Below, piece after piece: positions 38,013-48,633 of a stretch of 64,000 nt of DNA. Numbering within the stretch: position 1 is the stretch's first letter; every line of letters starts with the position of its first letter. The notes under the pieces were generated by a model, which was not told the DNA's origin, did no database searches, and saw nothing but the letters and a program-made list of their open reading frames with translations. The DNA is from Paracoccus lutimaris (lineage in GTDB: Bacteria; Pseudomonadota; Alphaproteobacteria; Rhodobacterales; Rhodobacteraceae): positions 62,001-126,000 of the forward strand of contig NZ_QPJL01000004.1 in NCBI RefSeq assembly GCF_003337565.1, given 5' to 3'. The position numbers and the translations under genes were made by a program.

Positions 38013-39710
38013 ATGACGGGCATGCGGAACGCAACCTCCAAGGGCTGGGGCCGGCAGGGCTGGCGGCATCTGCGCCGCCATATCGCGCATGGCTGGCAGG
38101 TGCTGGTCACGCGCGGCCCCGGTCAGGTCGAATTCTGGATCATCGCCCTGTTGATCGGCATTTGCGCGGGGCTGGCGGCGCTGATCTTTCGGCTGGGAAT
38201 CGGGGCACTGCAAACGCTGATCTACGGCACTGACGACATGACCATGGCCTCGGTCGCAGGGGGCTTGCCGTGGTGGTGGGTGCTGATCGTGCCGATCATC
38301 GGCGGGTTTGTCGTCGGGCTGATCCTGGATCGTTTCACCCCGGACGGGCGGGTGCGCGCCGTCTCGGACGTGATCGAAGGCGCCGCACTCGAAGGGGGCC
38401 GGGTCGAGACCCGCGAAGGCTGGGCCTCGGCCGCGGCGTCGATCATCACGCTGGGCACGGGCGGGTCCTCGGGGCGCGAGGGGCCGGTCGTGCATCTGGC
38501 GGGCGTCATCTCGACCTATGTCGCGAACCGCATCAACGCCAGCGCCGTGACCGGGCGCGAGCTGCTGGGCTGCGCGGTCGCAGGCGCCGTCGCCGCCAGC
38601 TTCAACGCCCCCATCGCCGGCGCGCTGTTTGCGCATGAGGTGGTCCTGCGCCATTTCGCCAGCCGCGCCTTTGCGCCCATCGCGATTGCCGCCGTCGCCG
38701 GCACCGTCATCAACCGGTTGCGCTATGGCGGGTTGACCGAGTTCGACCTGCCCACCACCGGCAACTTTGGCCTTTATATCGAGTTGCCGGCCTTCATGCT
38801 GCTGGGGTTGATCTGCGCGCTGGTCGCGGCGGCGATGATGGCCGCGATCTTTCGCGCCGAGACCATCGGCAACCGCGTCATGGCCCGCACCGGCTGGCCG
38901 CGCTGGCTGCGTCCGACGCTGGCCGGCGCGCTTCTGGGGCTGATCGCCATCCCATTTCCCCATATCATCGGCGTCGGCTACGAGACGACCGCCGCCGCGC
39001 TCAAGGGCAATCTGGACCTGTGGACGGTGGTGATCTTTGCGCTGGTCAAGGCCTTCGCGGTGGCGATCACGCTGGGCGGGCGCATGGGCGGCGGCGTCTT
39101 TTCGCCCGCACTGGTCATGGGCGCGCTGACAGGGCTGGCCTTTGGCATCATCGCCACCGCCGTCGCGCCCGAATATTCCGGCAGCCACAGCCTTTACGCG
39201 CTGGCCGGCATGGGCGCGGTCGGCGCGGCGGTGCTGGGGGCGCCGATCTCGACCGCGATGATCATCTTCGAGATGACCGGCCATTGGCAGACCGGGATCG
39301 CGGTGATGACCTCGGTGTCGCTCTCGTCGGCGCTGGCCTCACGGCTGGTGCATCGCTCGTTCTTCCTGACGCAGCTGGAACGGCGCGGCATCCGCATCGC
39401 CGAGGGGCCGCAGGTCTGGCTGCCTCAAAAGATGCGGGTCACGGCGGTGATGCGGGCCCTGGGTGCGCGGGACGCCCCCTCGCCCGACCTCATGCGCAAT
39501 ATGGTCGCCGCCGGACAGGGCATTGCCGACAGCACCACGCTGGATCAGGCGCTGCGCCGTTTCGACGCCGAGGGCGCGGCGTTTCTGCCGGTCATCCATG
39601 CCGGCGAAAATGAAAGCGCGCCAGAAATCCTTGGCGCGCTTTACCATGTCGATGCGCTGCGCGCCCTGAATGCCGCCCTGGCCGCCACCGCGGCCGAGGA
39701 ACACGGCTGA
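38013..39710 (+). CDS. ClC-type chloride channel/transporter with C-terminal CBS region
   Basis: The 565-residue membrane protein has ClC signatures [12 protein letters not shown] and [16 protein letters not shown], the selectivity-filter segments. The first filter motif reads GSSGREGP, as is usual, and the last part of the protein (about 430-560) looks like a soluble CBS-type domain pair, as in some bacterial ClCs. It probably moves Cl- or F-, with H+ if an exchanger. The gating Glu in GREGP is present. The start at 38013 gives a cytoplasmic tail before the first helix. Confidence 0.92.
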   Translation: MTGMRNATSKGWGRQGWRHLRRHIAHGWQVLVTRGPGQVEFWIIALLIGICAGLAALIFRLGIGALQTLIYGTDDMTMASVAGGLPWWWVLIVPIIGGFVVGLILDRFTPDGRVRAVSDVIEGAALEGGRVETREGWASAAASIITLGTGGSSGREGPVVHLAGVISTYVANRINASAVTGRELLGCAVAGAVAASFNAPIAGALFAHEVVLRHFASRAFAPIAIAAVAGTVINRLRYGGLTEFDLPTTGNFGLYIELPAFMLLGLICALVAAAMMAAIFRAETIGNRVMARTGWPRWLRPTLAGALLGLIAIPFPHIIGVGYETTAAALKGNLDLWTVVIFALVKAFAVAITLGGRMGGGVFSPALVMGALTGLAFGIIATAVAPEYSGSHSLYALAGMGAVGAAVLGAPISTAMIIFEMTGHWQTGIAVMTSVSLSSALASRLVHRSFFLTQLERRGIRIAEGPQVWLPQKMRVTAVMRALGARDAPSPDLMRNMVAAGQGIADSTTLDQALRRFDAEGAAFLPVIHAGENESAPEILGALYHVDALRALNAALAATAAEEHG

Positions 39711-39715
39711 AGGGC

Positions 39716-40684
39716 TCAGGCCCTGGCGCCGAACAGCCCCTTGACCGCCCCGATCAGCGGCGAGACGACATAGTTCGCGACCGGGATCAGGATCAGGCCA
39801 AGCATCAACCCGAACACCCCGTCAAAGAAGGCCGTCACCGCCCAGTTCACCAGACCGGCCGCCTGCGGCACGGCATGGGCAGCGGCCTCGGCCGCGTGGT
39901 GGATCCATTCATAGGGCTGGTGCTGGCCCAGCTCGTGCATGCCATGGATGACGATCTGGCCGCCGACCCAGATCATGGCGGCGGTGCCCACCACCGTCAG
40001 CACCTTCATGAAGGGCGGCATGAAATGCACGATGCCGCGCCCCAGCGCGCCCAGCGGGCCGCCGCGCTCGGCCAGATGCAGGCCGAAATCGTCGGCCTTC
40101 ACGATCAGCGCCACAAAGCCATAGACCGCCGCCGTGATGCCAAAGGCGACCACGACCAGGATCAGCGCCTTCATCCACAGCGGGTCCTCGGCCGGGATGG
40201 CGGCGAGGGCGATGGTCATGATCTCGGCCGACAGGATGAAGTCGGTCTTGATCGCACCCTTGACGCGCTCTTCCTCAAGCCCGGCGCCGCCCTCGGCGGT
40301 CTGGGTCAGATGCGGGTCGTTGCCATGGTCATGGGCCAGCGCGTGCCAGACCTTTTCGGCGCCCTCAAAGCACAGATAGGCACCGCCGATCATCAGCAAA
40401 GGCGCAATCGCCCATGGCGCAAAGGCCGACAGAAGCAGCGCGATCGGCAAGAGGATCACCAGCTTGTTGAAGAGCGAGCCGCGCGCGATCTTCATGACGA
40501 TGGGCACTTCGCGCGCCGCCGAAAAGCCATGGACATATTTCGGCGTCACCGCCGCGTCGTCGATCACCGCCCCCGCCGCCTTGGCGCTGGCCTTGACCGC
40601 CTGCCCCGCCACATCGTCGACCGAGGCCGCCGCGATCTTGGCAATTCCCGCCACGTCGTCCAGCAGCGCCAGCAATCCGCTCAT
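39716..40684 (-). CDS. DUF808 family membrane protein
   Basis: The 322-residue protein starts [20 protein letters not shown], the typical DUF808 (YedI-like) N-terminus, and has about six hydrophobic segments plus a histidine-rich loop ([14 protein letters not shown]). The family role is unknown; it has been linked loosely to membrane-stress or metal handling only by context. It is convergent with the ClC gene (5-bp gap) and divergent from cobS. Confidence 0.85.
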   Translation of the reverse strand: MSGLLALLDDVAGIAKIAAASVDDVAGQAVKASAKAAGAVIDDAAVTPKYVHGFSAAREVPIVMKIARGSLFNKLVILLPIALLLSAFAPWAIAPLLMIGGAYLCFEGAEKVWHALAHDHGNDPHLTQTAEGGAGLEEERVKGAIKTDFILSAEIMTIALAAIPAEDPLWMKALILVVVAFGITAAVYGFVALIVKADDFGLHLAERGGPLGALGRGIVHFMPPFMKVLTVVGTAAMIWVGGQIVIHGMHELGQHQPYEWIHHAAEAAAHAVPQAAGLVNWAVTAFFDGVFGLMLGLILIPVANYVVSPLIGAVKGLFGARA

Positions 40685-40816
40685 CTTGTCATTCCTTACC
40701 GTTTCCCTGCCCTCGTTGCCGCAAAACGGCGTTCCGGGCAAGGGTTTGCGGCCCGCGCGCTTGCACCCGAACGGCGAATCATTCATCAAGCACAGGACAA
40801 TCGAAAGGGCCGCCCG

Positions 40817-41791
40817 ATGCTGGATCAACACGCGAAACCGACCGAGGAAATCGACCTGCGCGAGGTCTTTGGTCTCGACAGCGACATGAAGGTCAAGGGC
40901 TTTGCCGAACGATCCGACCGCGTGCCCGAGATCGACAGCACCTATAAATTCGATCCCGACACCACCTTGGCGATCCTTGCGGGCTTTGCCTATAACCGCC
41001 GGGTGATGATCCAGGGCTATCACGGCACCGGGAAATCGACCCATATCGAGCAGGTCGCCGCGCGGCTGAACTGGCCCTGCGTGCGCGTGAACCTTGACAG
41101 CCATGTCAGCCGGATCGACCTGATCGGCAAGGACGCGATCAAGCTGGTGGACGGCAAGCAGGTCACGGTGTTCCACGAAGGCATCCTGCCCTGGGCGCTG
41201 CGCAACCCCACCGCCATCGTCTTTGACGAATATGACGCCGGCCGCGCCGACGTGATGTTCGTCATCCAGCGCGTGCTGGAGGCGGATGGCAAGCTGACGC
41301 TGCTGGACCAGAACGAGGTCATCACCCCGAACCCCTATTTCCGGCTGTTCGCGACCGCGAATACCGTGGGTCTGGGCGACACGACCGGGCTTTATCACGG
41401 CACCCAGCAGATCAACCAGGGCCAGATGGACCGCTGGTCGCTGGTCTCGACGCTGAACTATCTGTCCCACGACGCCGAGGCCGCCATCGTTCTGGCCAAG
41501 AACCCGAACTACAACACCGAAAAGGGCCGCAAGGTCATCAGCCAGATGGTGACGCTGGCCGATCTGACGCGCACGGCCTTCATGCAGGGCGACCTGTCGA
41601 CGGTGATGTCGCCGCGCACGGTGATTTCATGGGCGCAGAACGCGCGCATCTTCGACAACAATGTCGGCTATGCCTTCCGCCTGACCTTCCTGAACAAATG
41701 CGACGAGCTTGAGCGCCAGACCGTGGCCGAGTTCTATCAGCGCCTGTTCGACGAGGAACTGCCCGAAAGCGCGGCGGTCAAGGCGGGGTGA
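40817..41791 (+). CDS. cobS: Aerobic cobaltochelatase subunit CobS
   Basis: The 324-residue AAA+ ATPase works with CobN and CobT to insert cobalt into hydrogenobyrinic acid a,c-diamide. Walker A is GYHGTGKST (67-75), followed by [11 protein letters not shown] (Walker B region) and [19 protein letters not shown]. The start is the ATG at 40817 preceded by a weak gaaagg. The upstream frame belongs to antisense DUF808 DNA. CobT is encoded 1.7 kb downstream, separated by two unrelated genes. Confidence 0.96.
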   Translation: MLDQHAKPTEEIDLREVFGLDSDMKVKGFAERSDRVPEIDSTYKFDPDTTLAILAGFAYNRRVMIQGYHGTGKSTHIEQVAARLNWPCVRVNLDSHVSRIDLIGKDAIKLVDGKQVTVFHEGILPWALRNPTAIVFDEYDAGRADVMFVIQRVLEADGKLTLLDQNEVITPNPYFRLFATANTVGLGDTTGLYHGTQQINQGQMDRWSLVSTLNYLSHDAEAAIVLAKNPNYNTEKGRKVISQMVTLADLTRTAFMQGDLSTVMSPRTVISWAQNARIFDNNVGYAFRLTFLNKCDELERQTVAEFYQRLFDEELPESAAVKAG

Positions 41792-41871
41792 CAAGGGCCA
41801 GAGCGAAACGCGCCATCATCCCGGCAGGGCATAGTTGGTCAGCTCAACAAATATCAAGGCAGGAGACCATT

Positions 41872-42402
41872 TTGAGAAATTTCATTGCCGGTGCCCTGGC
41901 GCTCCATATGGTTTTGGCGGCAGGAGCGGCGCTTGCTGCCCCCAAGGGATGCAGCCTGCCGGCCGCAAACCAGCGCGGAAAACTGCCCGGCGGCGAGACC
42001 GTTCAGATCGCCACGCTACCCGATCAGCAGTTTCTTGCGATGATGATTGTTGACAATGGTAGCATCTCAGTATGGCCTCCGCTGCCCAAAGGCGGAATAC
42101 AGGGCAAGGATCTGTGCGGCGGCACCACTGTCATTGCCAAAAATCCGGAACTGTTCCTCTCGACGCTTCGCGTCGATCCGTCTGTGGATCTCAGCAAATC
42201 CTACCCGGCGGCCTTCAAGTCGGCGGCGAAACGGGATCAGATCATTGTTGCACGGGCGGGAAAATATGCGGTCTTCCCGGTATCCGGGAAAGATGACGCA
42301 CACACGACCCTCAACAAACATTGGGATGGCAAGGTCATGGATGGGGGCGCACCCGCCTTTCAGGTGGGTGATCAGCTCTATGTCCGCCTTACGATCAAAT
42401 AG
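41872..42402 (+). CDS. Exported protein of unknown function (TTG start)
   Basis: With a TTG start at 41872, preceded five bases earlier by aggaga, the 176-residue protein has a clean signal peptide (MRNFIAGALALHMVLAAGA, cleavage after AALAA). The mature part has two Cys residues (GCSLPAANQ and GKDLCGG) that may form a disulfide, and is otherwise unlike families I recognise. Codons are less G/C-biased than those of the cob genes on both sides, suggesting more recent acquisition. An upstream ATG at 41788 lacks a signal peptide reading. Confidence 0.7.
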   Translation: MRNFIAGALALHMVLAAGAALAAPKGCSLPAANQRGKLPGGETVQIATLPDQQFLAMMIVDNGSISVWPPLPKGGIQGKDLCGGTTVIAKNPELFLSTLRVDPSVDLSKSYPAAFKSAAKRDQIIVARAGKYAVFPVSGKDDAHTTLNKHWDGKVMDGGAPAFQVGDQLYVRLTIK

Positions 42403-42506
42403 GGGGCGTCATGAAACCCGCCGGCAACCCGCTCGATCCGTTCCGCCCCCTCATCTGACGCATGATCTGAACCGCAGGGAAAACCCTCTTTCACCGAGAC
42501 AGCGCA

Positions 42507-43424
42507 ATGGCGACGGAACTGGCCGATTTCCTGCCCCAGCTTGACCGCGACATCCGCGCCATGGCGGATTGGGGCAAGGTCGCCGATTACATCCCCGAAC
42601 TCGCCCGTGTCGATCCGGCGCAATTCGGGATCGCCGTGGCGCTGGCCGATGGCTCGATGGTGACGGCGGGGGATGCGCAAAAGCGCTTTTCGATCCAGTC
42701 GGTCTCCAAGGTGTTTTCGCTGGCCTGCGTGCTGGGCCGCATTGGCGAACAGATCTGGACGCGGGTCGGGCGCGAGCCCTCGGGGTCGCGGTTTGACTCG
42801 ATCCTGCTGCTGGAACTTGAAAAGGGCCGGCCACGCAATCCCTTCATCAATGCCGGCGCGCTGGTCACCACCGATGAGCTGCTGACCGGCCGCAGCCCCC
42901 GCGATGCACTGTCAGAGATCCTTGGCTTTCTTGCCGCCGCGACGGGTGATGCCGACATCCATATCGACAAGTTCGTCGCCCAGTCCGAGGCCGAGACCGG
43001 CTTTCGCAATGCCGCGCTGGCGAATTATTTGAAATCATTCGGCAATCTCAAGAACCCGGTGGATTATGTGCTGGGCACCTATTTCCACCAATGCGCCATC
43101 GAACTGACCTGCGAACAGCTGGCCCGCGCCGGGCGCAGCATCGCCGGCCTGCCCGGCGCGCCGCGCCTTCTGACCCCGCAAAAGGCCCGGCGGCTGAACG
43201 CGCTGATGATGACCTGCGGGCATTACGACGGCTCGGGCGATTTCGCCTTTCGCGTCGGCCTGCCCGGGAAAAGCGGCGTCGGCGGCGGCATCCTGCTGAT
43301 CGCGCCGGGCCTCGCCTCGATCGGGATCTGGTCGCCGGGGCTGAACGCCTATGGCAACTCGCAGGCCGGCACCGTGGCCGCCGAAAAACTGGCCCGGAAA
43401 ATGGGCTGGTCGGTCTTTGGATAG
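42507..43424 (+). CDS. glsA: Glutaminase A
   Basis: The 305-residue enzyme hydrolyses glutamine to glutamate and ammonia. It belongs to the serine-dependent beta-lactamase-like fold: SVSK at 65-68 (Ser65, Lys68) is the catalytic motif, and NPFINAGALV and GNSQAG are conserved. It sits between cobS and cobT but belongs to nitrogen metabolism; the link may be only positional. The start is the ATG at 42507 with a weak Shine-Dalgarno. Confidence 0.95.
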   Translation: MATELADFLPQLDRDIRAMADWGKVADYIPELARVDPAQFGIAVALADGSMVTAGDAQKRFSIQSVSKVFSLACVLGRIGEQIWTRVGREPSGSRFDSILLLELEKGRPRNPFINAGALVTTDELLTGRSPRDALSEILGFLAAATGDADIHIDKFVAQSEAETGFRNAALANYLKSFGNLKNPVDYVLGTYFHQCAIELTCEQLARAGRSIAGLPGAPRLLTPQKARRLNALMMTCGHYDGSGDFAFRVGLPGKSGVGGGILLIAPGLASIGIWSPGLNAYGNSQAGTVAAEKLARKMGWSVFG

Positions 43425-43474
43425 CGTGGCATCCCCTTGCCGCAGCCGGCCCGTGATGCTCTATGTAGGTGGTG

Positions 43475-45337
43475 ATGAACAAATCCGATAACCCCGCCGA
43501 TCCGTTCAAAAAGGCCCTGGCCGAGGCCACCCGCGCCATGGCCGAGGATCACGAGCTGAACGTGACCTTTACCGCCGACCCTTCGGGGGTGACGGGCGAC
43601 ACCATGCGCCTGCCGCAGGTCAGCCGCCGCATGACCCGCGACGAGGTGCTGCTAGCACGCGGCACCGCCGATGCGCTGGCGATGAAGCTGCGCCACCACG
43701 ATGCCGGGACGCATGCGAAATACGCCCCGCCCGGCCCGATGGCGCGCGACCTCTATGAAGCGATGGAGACCGCCCGCTGCGAGGCGCTTGGCGCCCGCGA
43801 CATGCCCGGCGCGCTCAGCAATATCGACGTCAAGATCGGCCATGAGGCCGAGCGCAAGGGCTACGGCCAGATCAAGTCCCCTGCCGACGCGCCCTTGGCC
43901 GTCGCGGCAGGCTATCTCTTGCGGCAGAAGGCCTCGGGGCGGCCGCTGCCCCCGGCGGCCCAGCATGTCGCCGACCTGTGGCGGCCCTTTGTCGAGGAGC
44001 AGGCCGGCGCCGATCTGGAGCATGTGAACGAGGTTCTGGCCGATCAGGCGGCCTTCGCGCGGCTGGCGCGCAAGGTCATCGCCGATCTGGGTTACGGCGA
44101 CCAGTTGGGCGAGGACCCGGACGAGCCGCAGGACGACGACTCCGAAGACAATGCCGAGCAGGACGAAGAGGCCGGCGACAACCAGTCCCGCGACCAGAAC
44201 GAGGACGAGGATGCCGAGGCATCCCCCGAACGCACGCAGGACCAGACGCAAGAGGAACGTCAGGCCCAGGTCAGCATGGACGACCAGTCCGACGAGGAAC
44301 TGGCCGACGAGGCCGAGATGACCGAGGCGGAAAGCCCGCCCGACCTGCCGCCTCCGGTCAGCGATGCCAGCGCCGATTACAAGGTCTATGCGCAGGAATT
44401 CGACGAGGAAATCCGCGCCGAGGATCTGGCCGATGTGGCCGAACTGGAACGCCTGCGCGCCTATCTGGACAAGCAGCTTGAGCCTTTGCGCGGCGCCGTC
44501 AGCCGGCTGGCCAACAAGCTGCAGCGCCGCCTGCAGGCGCAGCAGAACCGCAGCTGGGAATTCGACAAGGAAGAGGGCGTTCTGGACGCCGGACGCCTTG
44601 CCCGCGTGGTCGCGAACCCGACCACTCCGCTGAGCTTCAAGGTCGAAAAGGACACCGAGTTCCGCGACACGGTGGTGACGCTCCTGCTGGACAATTCCGG
44701 CTCGATGCGCGGACGCCCGATCTCGATTGCCGCGATCTGCGCCGATGTGCTGGCGCGCACGCTGGAACGGTCGCAGGTCAAGGTCGAGATCCTTGGCTTT
44801 ACCACCCGTGCCTGGAAAGGCGGCCAATCGCGCGAGAAATGGCTGGCCAATGGCCGCCCCGCCCATCCCGGCCGCCTGAACGACCTGCGCCATATCATCT
44901 ACAAGGGCGCCGACGCGCCATGGCGGCGGGTGCGCCCCAATCTGGGCCTGATGATGAAAGAGGGCCTACTGAAGGAAAACATCGACGGCGAGGCGCTGGA
45001 ATGGGCGCATCGGCGGCTGACCCGCCGCCCCGAACAGCGCCGCATCCTGATGGTCATTTCCGACGGCGCGCCGGTCGACGATTCCACGCTGTCGGTCAAT
45101 CCGGCGAATTTTCTGGAAAAGCACCTGCGCGACGTGATCGCCATGATCGAGCGGAAACGGCAGGTCGAACTGCTGGCCATCGGCATCGGCCATGACGTGA
45201 CCCGCTATTACCAGCGCGCGGTGACGATCACCGATGCCGAACAGCTGGCCGGCGCCATGACCGAACAGCTTGCCGCCCTGTTCGAGGCCGATCCCAGAAA
45301 GCGCGCCCGCGCCATGAACATGCGGCGGACGGGTTAA
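43475..45337 (+). CDS. cobT: Aerobic cobaltochelatase subunit CobT
   Basis: The 620-residue subunit has a CobT N-terminal domain, a long acidic linker (about 205-290, runs of Glu, Asp and Gln) and a C-terminal von Willebrand A domain with the MIDAS motif DNSGSM ([13 protein letters not shown]). The acidic linker is characteristic of CobT. It completes the cobaltochelatase with CobS; CobN is not in this window. I chose the ATG at 43475; GTG codons two codons upstream also lie in frame. Confidence 0.95.
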   Translation: MNKSDNPADPFKKALAEATRAMAEDHELNVTFTADPSGVTGDTMRLPQVSRRMTRDEVLLARGTADALAMKLRHHDAGTHAKYAPPGPMARDLYEAMETARCEALGARDMPGALSNIDVKIGHEAERKGYGQIKSPADAPLAVAAGYLLRQKASGRPLPPAAQHVADLWRPFVEEQAGADLEHVNEVLADQAAFARLARKVIADLGYGDQLGEDPDEPQDDDSEDNAEQDEEAGDNQSRDQNEDEDAEASPERTQDQTQEERQAQVSMDDQSDEELADEAEMTEAESPPDLPPPVSDASADYKVYAQEFDEEIRAEDLADVAELERLRAYLDKQLEPLRGAVSRLANKLQRRLQAQQNRSWEFDKEEGVLDAGRLARVVANPTTPLSFKVEKDTEFRDTVVTLLLDNSGSMRGRPISIAAICADVLARTLERSQVKVEILGFTTRAWKGGQSREKWLANGRPAHPGRLNDLRHIIYKGADAPWRRVRPNLGLMMKEGLLKENIDGEALEWAHRRLTRRPEQRRILMVISDGAPVDDSTLSVNPANFLEKHLRDVIAMIERKRQVELLAIGIGHDVTRYYQRAVTITDAEQLAGAMTEQLAALFEADPRKRARAMNMRRTG

Positions 45338-45432
45338 GCCTGTCCTTTCGGATCGCTTGATTTCCGCCCCCGCTCCGTGTCACCAATTTTGGCGAAGCGG
45401 GGTGCGGGCATCCCGCAGACAAAGGGCATTTC

Positions 45433-46695
45433 GTGCTGCGCATTGGCTTTTTCATTCCCGAGTTTCCGGGCCAGACCCATATCTTCCTGTGGCGCGAGCG
45501 GCAGGCGCTGGCCGAACTGGGGATCGAGGCCGACCTGATTTCGACCCGGCCACCGCCGCGCGCGGTCGCCTCGCATAGCTGGGCTGCGGATGCGCAGGCC
45601 CGGACCCGCTATCTGCTGCCCCTGCGCGGCGAGGGGCTGGGAATGGCGACGGAATTCCTGCGCGCGGGGCCTGCGGGCTGGGCGCGGGGCTTAAGCGCGG
45701 CGCTGACCGCCGAGACCTCGGGCGGGGTCAAGGGCCGGGCAAGGATGCTGGCGCTGCTGGGCATGGGCGCGCGGCTGAAACGCATCGCCCGCGAACAGGG
45801 CTGGAGCCATGTCCATGTCCATTCCTGCGCCGACAGCGCCAATATCGCCATGCTGGCCGAACGGCTTGGCGGACCCAGTTACAGCCTGACCCTGCACGGC
45901 CCGACGCTGGAAGGCTACGGCCCGAACCAGCGCCAGAAATGGCGCCATGCCCGTTTCGCCACCATCATCTCGCGCCTGCTCGCGGGGGTGGTCGATCGCG
46001 AACTGGCCGGCGACGCGCCCGAGATCATCAATATCGCCCCGATGGGCGTGGATCTGGAGCAGATCAAACGCAGCAGCCCCTGGCAGCCCCCGGCCCCGGG
46101 CGGGCCGGTCCGCATCTTCAGCTGCGGGCGGCTGAATGCTGTGAAAGGCCATGACCACCTGATCGAAAGCATCAGCATCCTGCGTGACCAGGGTATCGAC
46201 GCCCGGCTGGAAATCGCTGGCGAGGACGAACAGGGCGGCTCGGGATATCACCGGCAATTGCAGGCGCTGATCGACGCCAAAGGGCTGAATGATGCCGTCA
46301 CGCTTTTGGGTGCGGTCAGTGAGACCCGCGTCCGCGACGGGCTTGAGGCCGCGCATATCTTCGCGCTGGCCAGCCTGAACGAGGGGATCTCGGTCGCGAT
46401 CATGGAGGCGATGGCGATGGAAATGCCCGTGGTCGTCACCGATGTCGGCGGCAATCACGAGCTGATCACCTCGGGGCGCGATGCGATCCTTGTGCCGCCC
46501 GAAGAGCCCAAGGTGATGGCCGCCGAGATCGCCGGTCTTGTCGCCGATCCGGCCTATGCCCAGCGGCTGGCCGCGGCTTCGCGGGCGCGGGTTGCCACGG
46601 ATTTCCACCATCGCCGCAGCGCCGAGGCGGTGGCCGACGGGCTGGCCCGCAGCCTGCCCGAGGCCGCCCGCGTGCTTGGCCGCGGCACCGCCTGA
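45433..46695 (+). CDS. Glycosyltransferase, GT4 family
   Basis: The 420-residue enzyme has the GT-B fold: N-terminal MLRIGFFIPEFPGQTHIF, a hinge, and the C-terminal nucleotide-sugar domain with GRLNAVKGHDHLIES and the E-x7-E motif in EGISVAIMEAMAMEMPVV. It resembles WcaL/ExpC-type exopolysaccharide transferases. The start is a GTG at 45433. The acceptor is unknown and no other polysaccharide genes adjoin; it is followed by aminopeptidase P at 28 bp. Confidence 0.9.
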   Translation: MLRIGFFIPEFPGQTHIFLWRERQALAELGIEADLISTRPPPRAVASHSWAADAQARTRYLLPLRGEGLGMATEFLRAGPAGWARGLSAALTAETSGGVKGRARMLALLGMGARLKRIAREQGWSHVHVHSCADSANIAMLAERLGGPSYSLTLHGPTLEGYGPNQRQKWRHARFATIISRLLAGVVDRELAGDAPEIINIAPMGVDLEQIKRSSPWQPPAPGGPVRIFSCGRLNAVKGHDHLIESISILRDQGIDARLEIAGEDEQGGSGYHRQLQALIDAKGLNDAVTLLGAVSETRVRDGLEAAHIFALASLNEGISVAIMEAMAMEMPVVVTDVGGNHELITSGRDAILVPPEEPKVMAAEIAGLVADPAYAQRLAAASRARVATDFHHRRSAEAVADGLARSLPEAARVLGRGTA

Positions 46696-46723
46696 TCTTT
46701 TGACGCAGAACCCCGGAAAGACG

Positions 46724-48544
46724 ATGTTTCAAAGCTTTGACAGCAAGTCCTCGCCCGAAATCCACCCGCCGCGACTGGCCGATCTGCGCCGCGAACTGGC
46801 ACGGCGCGATCTGGACGGGTTCATGGTGCCGCGCGCGGATGCGCATCAGGGCGAGTATGTCTCGGGCCGCGATGCGCGGCTGGCATGGCTGACCGGCTTT
46901 ACCGGCAGCGCCGGATTCTGCGTCGTCACCCCCGATCAGGCCGGGGTGTTTGTCGATGGCCGCTATCGCGTGCAGGTAAAGACCGAGGTGGATCTTGCCC
47001 ATTTCACCCCCGTCAACTGGCCCGAGACCAAGCCCGCGATCTGGCTGGCCGAGGCCCTGCCCGAGGGCGGGCGCATCGGCTATGACCCATGGCTGCATAC
47101 CCGCCGCGAAATCACCGAGCTGGAAAAGGCGCTGACGGGATCGGGCATCGCGCTGATCGCGCAGGCCACAAACCCGGTCGATACAATCTGGCCCGACCAG
47201 CCCGAGGCGCCGGTGGGGCCGGTGCGGCTGTGGCCCGACGCGCTGGCGGGCGAGACCGCGGCCGAAAAACGCGCCCGCATCGCCGCTGACCTGCGCAAGG
47301 CCGGCCAGCATGCCGCCGTGCTGACCCAAGCGGATTCGCTCTCCTGGCTGTTGAACATCCGCGGCGCCGACATTCCCAAGAACCCGGTCGTGCAGGGTTT
47401 TGCCATCATCGAGGAAAACGGCCATGTCGCCGTCTTCACCAACCCGGCCAAGTTCCCGGGTGAGGTGCGGGCCGCCTTGGGAAACGAGGTGCAGATCCTG
47501 CCGCTTGAGGCCCTGACCCCGGCCCTGACCAATCTTTCGGGCCCGGTGCGGCTGGATGCGGGCACCGCCCCCGATCAGGTCTTTGCGCTTGTCGAAAGCA
47601 TGGATACCGAAATCGCCGAGGGGCGGGACCCGGTCATCATGCCCAAGGCCTGCAAGAACCCCGCCGAGATCGCCGGCATGCGCGCGGCCCATCTGCAGGA
47701 CGGCGCGGCAGTGAGCGAGCTTTTGTGCTGGCTGGACGCGCAGGCCCCCGGTCTTGCCGCCGCGCCCCTGACCGAGATCGACGTGACCCGCAAGCTTGAG
47801 GAGTTGCGTGTCGCGCGGGGCATTCTGGACATCAGCTTTGACAGCATCGTCGGCGCCGGACCGCATGGCGCCATCATGCATTACCGCGTGACCGAGAAAA
47901 GCAACCGCCGCATCCTGCCCGGCGACATCCTGCTGGTCGATTCCGGCGGCCAATATGACAATGGCACCACCGACATCACCCGCACCCTGCCGATGGGCCG
48001 CGATTACGATATCGGCGTGCGCAGGCCCTATACCCGCGTGTTGCAGGGCATGATTGCAATATCGCGCGCGCAATTCCCGCGCGGTGTCGCCGGCGCGCAT
48101 ATCGATGCACTGGCCCGCGCGCCCCTGTGGTCCGAGGGCATGGACTTCGATCATGGCACCGGGCACGGCGTCGGCGCCGGCCTGTCGGTGCATGAGGGGC
48201 CGGTTCGGATCTCGCGCGTGTCGGATATTCCGCTGCGGCCGGGGATGATCCTGTCGAATGAACCGGGCTATTACCGCGAGGGTGCCTTTGGCATCCGGCT
48301 GGAAAATCTGATCGTCCTGCGCGAGGTCGAAAGCCCCGACGGGCGCGACATGCTGGGCTTCGAGACGCTGACGCTGGCGCCGCTGGACCGGCGGCTGATC
48401 GAGCCGGGCTTGCTCTCGGGCGAGGAAATCGGCTGGCTGGATAGCTATCACGCCCGGGTCTGGGACGAGATATCTCCGCTGGTCGGCCCCGAGGTGCGCG
48501 ACTGGCTCTATCTGGCGACGCGGCCTTTGGGGCGGCTCGTGTAA
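46724..48544 (+). CDS. pepP: Xaa-Pro aminopeptidase (M24B, creatinase N-terminal domains)
   Basis: The 606-residue metalloenzyme removes N-terminal residues preceding proline. It has two creatinase-like N-terminal domains and the M24 pita-bread domain with metal ligands in VDSGGQYDNGTTDITRT (two Asp), DHGTGHGVG (His), LSNEPGYY (Glu) and GIRLENLI (Glu). The length fits the eukaryote-like long form found in alphaproteobacteria rather than the short E. coli PepP, so the gene symbol is used loosely. The start is at 46724. Confidence 0.92.
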   Translation: MFQSFDSKSSPEIHPPRLADLRRELARRDLDGFMVPRADAHQGEYVSGRDARLAWLTGFTGSAGFCVVTPDQAGVFVDGRYRVQVKTEVDLAHFTPVNWPETKPAIWLAEALPEGGRIGYDPWLHTRREITELEKALTGSGIALIAQATNPVDTIWPDQPEAPVGPVRLWPDALAGETAAEKRARIAADLRKAGQHAAVLTQADSLSWLLNIRGADIPKNPVVQGFAIIEENGHVAVFTNPAKFPGEVRAALGNEVQILPLEALTPALTNLSGPVRLDAGTAPDQVFALVESMDTEIAEGRDPVIMPKACKNPAEIAGMRAAHLQDGAAVSELLCWLDAQAPGLAAAPLTEIDVTRKLEELRVARGILDISFDSIVGAGPHGAIMHYRVTEKSNRRILPGDILLVDSGGQYDNGTTDITRTLPMGRDYDIGVRRPYTRVLQGMIAISRAQFPRGVAGAHIDALARAPLWSEGMDFDHGTGHGVGAGLSVHEGPVRISRVSDIPLRPGMILSNEPGYYREGAFGIRLENLIVLREVESPDGRDMLGFETLTLAPLDRRLIEPGLLSGEEIGWLDSYHARVWDEISPLVGPEVRDWLYLATRPLGRLV

Positions 48545-48633
48545 TTCGCGCCGCCCGGGCCAATGGCGCGGGTGGCATGGATATTTGAACATGGAAGATG
48601 GCAGGGGCCGCGCGGAAATGGGTGCGGCTTTTG

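Noticed and set aside
40817-45337. AAA+ ATPase plus von Willebrand A protein as a MoxR-like or defence system
   Set aside because: The sequences match CobS and CobT specifically, including the CobT acidic linker, so the cobaltochelatase assignment is better.
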